DNA of 17,085 bases from a bacterium (GTDB lineage Bacteria > UBA9089 > UBA9088), in contig DNCM01000111.1 in NCBI GenBank assembly GCA_003498085.1, positions 1-17,085 of the forward strand. The letters are read 5' to 3'. Below, piece after piece: positions 13,725 through 17,085 of the stretch. How positions within the stretch are numbered: position 1 is the first letter of the stretch; every line of letters starts with the position of its first letter. Under the pieces are notes generated by a model. The model saw nothing but the letters and a program-made list of their open reading frames with translations, searched no databases and was not told the DNA's origin. Both the position numbers and the translations under genes were made by a program.

Positions 13725-14852
13725 ATGGAAGATTTTCTTTTTACCTCAGAGTCTGTTACGGAGGGTCATCCTGATAAGATTGCAGATCAGATATCTGATG
13801 GCGTCCTGGATGCCATTATTAAAGAAGATCCAAATGGTCGGGTTGCCTGTGAGTGTCTTATTACAACAGGACTTGCATTTGTTGCAGGTGAGATAACAAC
13901 ATCTTGCTATGTCAATATCACTCAGGTTGTAAGAGATATAGTGAGGGATGTTGGTTATATAGACCCAGAATATGGGTTTGACTACGAGAGCTGTGCTGTT
14001 ATTACAGCTATTCAGGAGCAATCAAGCGATATTGCACAAGGGGTAGATATTGGGGGTGCAGGTGACCAAGGGATGATGTTTGGCTATGCAACGAATGAGA
14101 CGCCGGAGCTTATGCCAATGCCAATTTTATTGGCACATAAGCTTACAAAGAGACTTTCCTACGTTAGAAAGCACAAGATTTTGGATTGGGTAAGGCCTGA
14201 TGGAAAAAGCCAAGTTACAGTAGAATATATCGATGGAAAGCCAAAAAGGGTAAGGACTGTTATTATCGCCTGTCAGCATGATCCAGAGATTGAATGTTCT
14301 GAGCTTAGGGATGCTGTTATGGATGAGGTTATTAAAAAAATAATCCCCGAGTCTATGTTAGATAAAGAAACGAAGTTCTTTATAAACCCAACAGGGAGAT
14401 TCGTAATAGGGGGACCACAAGGAGATACGGGTCTTACAGGGAGAAAGATAATAGTTGATACATACGGTGGTTGGGGGAGGCATGGTGGTGGATGTTTCTC
14501 AGGTAAAGACCCAACAAAAGTTGATAGATCTGCCTCGTACATGGCAAGATACCTTGCAAAGAATATCGTTGCAGGGGAAGTTACAGAGAGCTGCGAGGTT
14601 CAATTGGCATATGCAATTGGAGTTTCCGAGCCAATTGCCATTATGGTTACAACTAAAGGAAAAAGTAAAAAATCGAATGAAGAGTTGGTTGAGATAATTA
14701 AGAGAAATTTTGACCTCTCTCCAAAAGGCATCATAGACTTTCTTGATTTAAGAAGGCCAATATTCAGAAAGACGGCAGTGTATGGGCATTTTGGAAGGGA
14801 GGAACCAGAGTTTAGTTGGGAAAAAGTAGATAAAAAGGAGTTGTTTATGTAA
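13725..14852 (+). CDS. metK: S-adenosylmethionine synthetase
   Basis: MetK joins methionine and ATP to make S-adenosylmethionine, releasing phosphate and pyrophosphate. The protein is 375 residues from the ATG at 13725, a normal length for the family. Signatures: FTSESVTEGHPDK at 6-18 with the catalytic H15, GGAGDQGMMFGYA at 110-122, and the block NPTGRFVIGGPQGDTGLTGRK plus DTYGGWGRHGGG at about 223-255, followed by GKDPTKVDRSASYMARY. The start is set by the Shine-Dalgarno site, not the GTG two codons earlier. Only 30 nt separate it from yajC, so there is no room for a SAM riboswitch directly upstream. Its stop abuts ahcY, forming a SAM-making and by-product-clearing pair. Confidence 0.97.
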   Translation: MEDFLFTSESVTEGHPDKIADQISDGVLDAIIKEDPNGRVACECLITTGLAFVAGEITTSCYVNITQVVRDIVRDVGYIDPEYGFDYESCAVITAIQEQSSDIAQGVDIGGAGDQGMMFGYATNETPELMPMPILLAHKLTKRLSYVRKHKILDWVRPDGKSQVTVEYIDGKPKRVRTVIIACQHDPEIECSELRDAVMDEVIKKIIPESMLDKETKFFINPTGRFVIGGPQGDTGLTGRKIIVDTYGGWGRHGGGCFSGKDPTKVDRSASYMARYLAKNIVAGEVTESCEVQLAYAIGVSEPIAIMVTTKGKSKKSNEELVEIIKRNFDLSPKGIIDFLDLRRPIFRKTAVYGHFGREEPEFSWEKVDKKELFM

Positions 14853-16112
14853 ATGCAAGTTGATCATGATATAAAAGATATTGGATTAAAAGAAAAGGGA
14901 AGATTAAGAACAGAATGGGCAGGGAATAACATGCCTGTTATTTCTATCATCAAAGAGAGGTTTTCAAAAGAGAAACCATTAAAAGGTGTAAAAATCGCAT
15001 GCTGTCTTCATGTTACATCGGAGACTGCGAATTTATGTAAAGCTCTAAAAGAAGGCGGGGCAGAGGTTTTTCTTTGTGCCTCAAATCCATTGTCAACCCA
15101 GGATGATATTGCTGCATATCTTGTATCTTTAGGAATTCCTGTATTTGCGAAATGTGGTGAAGATACTGAGACTTATTATAAGCACATAAACCAGGTCCTT
15201 GATTTTTCTCCACATATAACGATGGATGATGGTGCTGACCTTGTTTCGACCATTCATAAAGAAAGAAGGGATTTGACAAAGGCAGTCATTGGAGGAAGTG
15301 AGGAGACAACAACAGGGGTAATAAGGCTCAGAGCAATGGAGAAGGATGGTGTCTTGCTTTATCCAATAATTGCTGTCAACGATGCCCAGACAAAGCATTT
15401 CTTTGATAATAGATATGGAACTGGGCAATCAACGATAGATGGTATTTTAAGGAGCACAAACATTCTTCTTGCAGGTTTACGGCTTGTTGTGTGTGGATAT
15501 GGATGGTGCGGAAGGGGTGTTGCAATGAGGGCAAGAGGGATGGGTGCAAATGTGATCATTGTAGAGGTAGATCCATTGAAGGCACTTGAGGCGGTTATGG
15601 ATGGTTATTCTGTGATGCCAATGATGGATGCAGGAAAAATAGGTGATTTATTTATAACTGTTACAGGTGATATAAGAGTGATAAGAAAGGAACACTTTGA
15701 GGTAATGAAGGATGGGGCAATCGTTGCAAATACAGGTCATTTTAATGTTGAAGTCGATATACCCGCTCTCAATGAACTTTCTATATCGAAAAGGAAAATT
15801 CGTGATTTTGTCGAGGAGTATAAATTAAAGGATGGAAGAAAGATAAACCTCCTTGGAGATGGCAGGCTTATAAACCTTGTTGCAGGAGAGGGCCATCCAC
15901 CTTGTGTTATGGATATGTCCTTTGCAAACCAGGCACTTGCCTGTGAGTTTTTGGTGAAAAATAAAGGGAAGCTGGAAAAAAAAGTCTATAGTGTCCCTGA
16001 GGAGATAGACAAAGAGGTCGCATCTTTGAAACTTTCATCTTTAGGAATAAAGATAGATGAGCTTACAGATGAACAAAAGCATTATCTTTCAGCCTGGGAA
16101 GAGGGGACATAA
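14853..16112 (+). CDS. ahcY: Adenosylhomocysteinase
   Basis: AhcY hydrolyses S-adenosylhomocysteine to adenosine and homocysteine with a bound NAD+, removing the inhibitor made by methyltransferases. At 419 residues it is the short form lacking the extra segment and the long C-terminal tail of many mesophilic enzymes. Signatures: LHVTSETANL at 52-61, TMDDGADLVSTIH at 123-135, GSEETTTGV at 148-156, NDAQTKHFFDNRYGTGQS at 176-193, the NAD-binding CGYGWCGRG at 214-222, and AGEGHPPCVMDMSFANQAL at 344-362. The ATG directly follows the metK stop, with AAGGAG about 12 nt upstream. Confidence 0.97.
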   Translation: MQVDHDIKDIGLKEKGRLRTEWAGNNMPVISIIKERFSKEKPLKGVKIACCLHVTSETANLCKALKEGGAEVFLCASNPLSTQDDIAAYLVSLGIPVFAKCGEDTETYYKHINQVLDFSPHITMDDGADLVSTIHKERRDLTKAVIGGSEETTTGVIRLRAMEKDGVLLYPIIAVNDAQTKHFFDNRYGTGQSTIDGILRSTNILLAGLRLVVCGYGWCGRGVAMRARGMGANVIIVEVDPLKALEAVMDGYSVMPMMDAGKIGDLFITVTGDIRVIRKEHFEVMKDGAIVANTGHFNVEVDIPALNELSISKRKIRDFVEEYKLKDGRKINLLGDGRLINLVAGEGHPPCVMDMSFANQALACEFLVKNKGKLEKKVYSVPEEIDKEVASLKLSSLGIKIDELTDEQKHYLSAWEEGT

Positions 16113-16115
16113 AAT

Positions 16116-16661
16116 TTGGATATAGAAAATAAAATAAAATTAAGGATGACGGATGAAAGATTCAAACATGCTTTAGAAACAGCAAGATTATGTGATATCC
16201 TATCAGATTCTTATCCAATCAATAGTGAAAAATTAAGGCTTACTGCCCTTTCTCACGACATTGCAAAAGATATTCCAAAGGAAGAGATGGAGAGGCTTAT
16301 AGATAAATATGGGGTAGTATTAGACGAAATTGAGAAAAAAGAAAAGGGTCTTTGGCATGGTCCTGTTGGTGCTCTTATCTTGAGAGAGGAGTTTGATATA
16401 GATGATCAGGAGATATTGGATGCAGTCAAATTCCATTCAACTGGGAAAGAAAACATGTCTTTATATGGAAAGCTCATCTATATCGCGGACTTTCTTGAAA
16501 CCTGGCCAGATAAAGAGTTTGAAGATATTGCGAGAGTAGATCTCGATGCTTGTTTGAAGATTATAGCAGGAAAAAAGATAAGCTATGTTTTAAAAAAAGG
16601 ATCTCTTCTCCATCCAAGGACAGTTTCTTTATGGAATAACTTATGTATCCGAAAGAGATAG
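16116..16661 (+). CDS. yqeK: YqeK-type HD phosphohydrolase, probable symmetrical Ap4A hydrolase
   Basis: A 181-residue HD-domain protein with the YqeK pattern: RFKHALETA with H18, SHDIAKDIP with HD at 47-48, GLWHGPVGA with H81, KFHSTG with H107, and KLIYIADFLE with D125. YqeK proteins split diadenosine tetraphosphate to ADP, and the gene commonly sits next to rsfS, as here (19 bp overlap). I chose the TTG at 16116, which has GAGGGG 9 nt upstream and keeps the helix preceding the first conserved His. An alternative ATG at 16146 would drop 10 residues. Confidence 0.9.
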   Translation: MDIENKIKLRMTDERFKHALETARLCDILSDSYPINSEKLRLTALSHDIAKDIPKEEMERLIDKYGVVLDEIEKKEKGLWHGPVGALILREEFDIDDQEILDAVKFHSTGKENMSLYGKLIYIADFLETWPDKEFEDIARVDLDACLKIIAGKKISYVLKKGSLLHPRTVSLWNNLCIRKR

Positions 16662-16984
16662 CAAGGAAAGCAGTTTGGTCTGCGATTTCTAAAAAAGCAG
16701 AGGATATAAAAGTCCTAAAAATAAGTAAAAAAACTACAATCTCTAACTATTTTATTATCCTAACATCGCGTTCAGATGTCCAAACAAGGGCAATAGTTGA
16801 GGCAATCTATGAAAGCCTTAAGAAGAATGTAAAACCACTCCATATAGAAGATGCAAAGGGATGGACATTGATGGATTATGGAAGTGTAATAATCAATGTA
16901 TTCGAAGAACCGTATAGGACTTTTTATCAATTGGAAACCTTATGGAGCGATTGTGAGGAAGTAATATTTGAGGAGAAAAAATGA
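16643..16984 (+). CDS. rsfS: Ribosome silencing factor RsfS (YbeB/Iojap family)
   Basis: A 113-residue protein covering the complete RsfS fold: KAEDIKVLKISKKTTISNYFIILTS in about 18-42 (the family's D-V-SDYFVI block), SDVQTRAIVEAI at about 44-55, and the block GWTLMDYGSVIINVF at 73-87 followed by YQLETLW at about 94-100. RsfS binds ribosomal protein uL14 and blocks joining of the subunits when nutrients are low. It overlaps the yqeK end by 19 bp and its stop overlaps the panB start (ATGA). Confidence 0.95.
   Translation: MYPKEIARKAVWSAISKKAEDIKVLKISKKTTISNYFIILTSRSDVQTRAIVEAIYESLKKNVKPLHIEDAKGWTLMDYGSVIINVFEEPYRTFYQLETLWSDCEEVIFEEKK
16970..16975 (+). promoter_or_regulatory. Shine-Dalgarno site of panB
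   Basis: GAGGAG lies 5 nt upstream of the ATG at 16981 and supports that start. It falls within the last codons of rsfS. Confidence 0.6.
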
Positions 16985-17085
16985 AAACTATTCCAGAGAT
17001 TCAGAAGATGAAAGATGAAGGAAAAAAGATAGTGGCACTTACTTGTTATGACTTCCAAACAGCAATTATTCAGCCTTTAGTCATT
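16981..17085 (+). CDS. panB: 3-methyl-2-oxobutanoate hydroxymethyltransferase, N-terminal part
   Basis: This is an open frame of 35 codons cut by the window edge. It begins MKTIPEIQKMKDEGKKI and continues VALTCYDFQTA, matching the PanB N-terminus (helix, then K-I-x-x-L-T-x-Y-D). PanB makes ketopantoate from 2-oxoisovalerate in pantothenate/CoA synthesis. The ATG overlaps the rsfS stop by 4 bp and has a good Shine-Dalgarno site. Only the first strand region is visible, so the call rests on a short stretch. Confidence 0.8.
   Translation, partial: MKTIPEIQKMKDEGKKIVALTCYDFQTAIIQPLVI

Overview
The window is AT-rich chromosomal DNA from a bacterium. It suggests a diderm (a TamB-type outer-membrane biogenesis protein and a possible outer-membrane beta protein) that is flagellated (FliY, FliO) and uses cyclic-di-GMP signalling (HD-GYP). 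Genes are packed with 4-20 bp overlaps, tRNAs lack an encoded CCA, and at least two operons appear to start with leaderless mRNAs. Enzyme types (short adenosylhomocysteinase, alternative GlmU-like protein, very long phosphoglucomutase) point away from well-studied Proteobacteria or Firmicutes and would fit an uncultured candidate-phylum lineage. I cannot name the phylum from this window.

Layout. (1) 36-7128, plus strand: a consensus promoter drives a five-gene operon joined by overlaps: DUF1015 protein, small exported beta-rich protein, membrane HD-GYP protein, YibQ-type divergent polysaccharide deacetylase, and a 1215-residue TamB/AsmA-like protein. The theme is mostly the cell envelope. (2) 7139-11266, minus strand, converging on tamB with a 10 bp gap: GlmU-like nucleotidyl/acetyltransferase, 735-residue phosphohexomutase, membrane-anchored PASTA protein. 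This looks like sugar-phosphate, sugar-nucleotide and cell-wall work. (3) 11267-11955, minus strand: tRNA-Leu(UAA) and initiator tRNA-fMet, plus three copies of an unusual structured repeat. (4) 11987-17085, plus strand: a second consensus promoter, overlapping the tRNA promoter at the -35 box, drives fliY, fliO, yajC, metK, ahcY, yqeK, rsfS and the start of panB.

The most notable signal is the repeat family in region 3. Each copy starts with the last ~21 nt of a neighbouring tRNA (T-loop plus 3' acceptor strand). It ends with an inverted copy of that tRNA's T-loop sequence, and it encloses a shared body with two further helices at fixed spacing. Where the fMet-type and Leu-type copies differ in the two outer helices, the opposite strand differs to match (three compensated pairs). 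I do not recognise this as a named element.

Region 4 places the SAM cycle (MetK makes S-adenosylmethionine, AhcY clears S-adenosylhomocysteine) behind flagellar and protein-export genes. Translation starts are mixed: leaderless ATGs at two operon heads, strong Shine-Dalgarno sites at metK and panB, and close coupling elsewhere.
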